Shown: positions 5,437-6,744 of the stretch, in pieces
Numbering within the stretch: position 1 is the stretch's first letter
How the letters are laid out: every line of letters begins with the position of its first letter
Assembly: GCA_026692885.1 (NCBI GenBank)
Contig: JAPLNJ010000368.1
Span: forward strand, 1-6,744
Direction: 5' to 3'
Origin: Planctomycetota bacterium
GTDB taxonomy: Bacteria; Planctomycetota; Planctomycetia; Pirellulales; Pirellulaceae
Length of the DNA stretch: 6,744 nt
Notes under the pieces: generated by a model
What the model was told of the DNA's origin: nothing
The model's input: only the letters and a program-made list of their open reading frames with translations
The model's database searches: none
Position numbers and translations under genes: made by a program

Positions 5437-6618
5437 ATGGGCGTGACGTATCAGCGTGGCGACGTGTTGCTCGTCAGTCGGATCGGCCACTGGCTGCGTG
5501 GGTGTTGTCTGGCAGGACTGTTGTTCCAGAACTGCCAATCCGGACAGGTGCGGGCGGCGGATCCACCCGCACCGAATTCAGTGGAAGCGAAGCGGGCGGC
5601 AGTCCGGTTGCCCCGGGACCAATTGCTCGTCTACCACGGCCCGGAGAACGAGACTTTGCCGGTACGGACCGTCGAGGACTGGCTGCAGCGGCGGGCGGAA
5701 ATCCTCCGGGGCCTGCAGGCCATCCAGGGGAAGTTGCCGGGCAACGAGAAACGCTGCTCGCTGGACCTGCAGATCGATGACCAGGTGGACTGCGGCTCCT
5801 ATGTGCGACGGCTGGTCTCCTATGCTGCCGAACCCGGCTCGCGCGTGCCGGCCTACCTGCTGGTGCCGAAGGCCGCCTTGACAGGCGGTCAGCCAGCGCC
5901 GACCGTGTTATGTCTGCACGGGACCGACAACGTCGTCGGTCACGGTGTGGTCGTGGGGCTCGGCGGAAAGCCCAACCGGCAGTACGCCAGTGAGTTGGCC
6001 GAGCGTGGGTACGTTTGCTTGGCCCCGAACTACCCCTTGCTAGCCAAGTACCAACCCCACCTGCAGGAACTCGGCTGGGACTGCGGCACGCTGAAAGCCG
6101 TGTGGGACAACGTCCGCGGACTGGACTTGCTGGAGTCGCTGCCGTTTGTCAAGCCCGGCAAGTTCGGGGCGACCGGCCATTCGCTCGGCGGACACAACGC
6201 GGTCTACACGGCCGTTTGGGACGACCGGATCCAAGCGGTGGTGTCGAGTTGCGGCCTCGATTCGTTCTTGGACTACTACCGCGGCAGCGAATCGGTGTGG
6301 CGCGCCGGTCAAGGCTGGACGCAACTCCGCTACATGCCGCGTTTGGCCAACTACCACAAGCGGCTAGACGAGATCCCGTTTGACTTCCACGAATTGATCG
6401 GGGCGCTCGCGCCGCGCCACGTCCTGATCATCGCACCGCGGAAGGACAGCAACTTCCAATGGGACAGCGTCGATCGCATCGTCGCCGCGGCGGCACCGGT
6501 CTACCAACTGTACGGCTCCCCCACGCATCTGCGTGTCGAACACCCGGACTGCGAGCACGACTTTCCCGAACCGCAACGCCAGGCGGCGTACCAGTTCCTG
6601 GACGAGGTCTTGCGATAG
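5437..6618 (+). CDS. Exported alpha/beta-hydrolase, esterase-like
   Basis: The 393-residue product is an alpha/beta-hydrolase of the dienelactone-hydrolase / acetyl-xylan-esterase-like group, likely cleaving an ester bond in the periplasm. The N-terminus has Arg residues (R7, R15, R21), a short hydrophobic stretch CCLAGLLF (23-30) and a possible cleavage after A40 or A41 (QVRAADPP), so it looks like a weak but plausible signal peptide. Domain landmarks: YLLVPK (140-145) and TVLCLHGTDN (156-165) for the oxyanion strand, the nucleophile elbow GHSLGG (247-252) with Ser249, IIAPRKDSNF (331-340) with Asp337 as the likely acid, and EHDFP (373-377) with His374 as the base. All three triad positions are therefore present. 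The about 90 residues before the fold (LPRDQLLVYHG, then VEDWLQRRAEILRGLQAIQGK) form a helical N-terminal extension common in planctomycete relatives. It starts three bases after the small ORF and 88 bases after the antitoxin. The substrate cannot be told from sequence. Confidence 0.9.
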   Translation: MGVTYQRGDVLLVSRIGHWLRGCCLAGLLFQNCQSGQVRAADPPAPNSVEAKRAAVRLPRDQLLVYHGPENETLPVRTVEDWLQRRAEILRGLQAIQGKLPGNEKRCSLDLQIDDQVDCGSYVRRLVSYAAEPGSRVPAYLLVPKAALTGGQPAPTVLCLHGTDNVVGHGVVVGLGGKPNRQYASELAERGYVCLAPNYPLLAKYQPHLQELGWDCGTLKAVWDNVRGLDLLESLPFVKPGKFGATGHSLGGHNAVYTAVWDDRIQAVVSSCGLDSFLDYYRGSESVWRAGQGWTQLRYMPRLANYHKRLDEIPFDFHELIGALAPRHVLIIAPRKDSNFQWDSVDRIVAAAAPVYQLYGSPTHLRVEHPDCEHDFPEPQRQAAYQFLDEVLR

Positions 6619-6744
6619 GGTGCGGCTGGGCCGCGCAAAACAGTGTCGCGAGGCAGGCCAGAGTTTGTTCCACTTCTGTTCCGCCCGCAGACATGGGTCA
6701 GTCCTTCAAATTTCAGTTTTTGCGGCCTCTGGGCAACGAGGGTG
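6619..6744. other. Downstream edge of the window
   Basis: These 126 bases after the hydrolase stop contain no gene start with a convincing binding site, no tRNA and no clear terminator hairpin. A T-run (6717-6721) has no stem before it. A minus-strand frame enters from here but overlaps the hydrolase and looks spurious. Confidence 0.4.

Overview
The window looks like a chromosomal segment of a GC-rich planctomycete, probably of the Pirellulales. This is an inference. It rests on the secreted protein of unknown function ahead of rpmA, the Obg with a non-canonical G4 motif, and several intergenic palindromic repeats that I recall as common in that group. No rRNA, tRNA, CRISPR array or complete insertion sequence was seen.

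Layout: 1-880 is gene-poor. It holds a compound-hairpin repeat (36-108), a cluster of 9-bp RTGCAYARA-like repeats (323-383), a weak start-less open frame (412-660) and a strong REP-like hairpin (764-822). A candidate sigma70-type promoter (880-909) then leads into a secreted protein of unknown function (967-1929). Ribosomal protein bL27 (rpmA, 1985-2233) follows and ends at a convincing intrinsic terminator (2265-2299). Next come the ribosome-assembly GTPase Obg (2348-3358) and, only 15 bases further on, a Gfo/Idh/MocA-type NAD(P)-dependent oxidoreductase (3374-4561). The 529-base gap 4562-5090 carries three different palindromic repeats, including a perfect 26-bp inverted repeat with nested hairpins. 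The last block is a Phd/YefM-type antitoxin (5091-5348), a tiny overlapping ORF where its toxin would be expected (5332-5433), and an exported alpha/beta-hydrolase (5437-6618). The last 126 bases hold no gene I can support.

How the genes fit together: rpmA and obg form the widely conserved large-subunit ribosome cluster, but the usual rplU (bL21) is not next to rpmA here. The unknown secreted protein occupies that place. The oxidoreductase is probably cotranscribed with obg but has no obvious functional link to it. The antitoxin, small ORF and hydrolase are packed tightly enough to be one transcript. The antitoxin appears to lack a full-length toxin, and the small ORF may be what is left of one.

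I see no convincing new multi-gene system. The items most worth a second look are the nested 26-bp inverted-repeat element, the orphan antitoxin with its 33-residue partner ORF, the unknown secreted protein, and the TKAE G4 motif of Obg.
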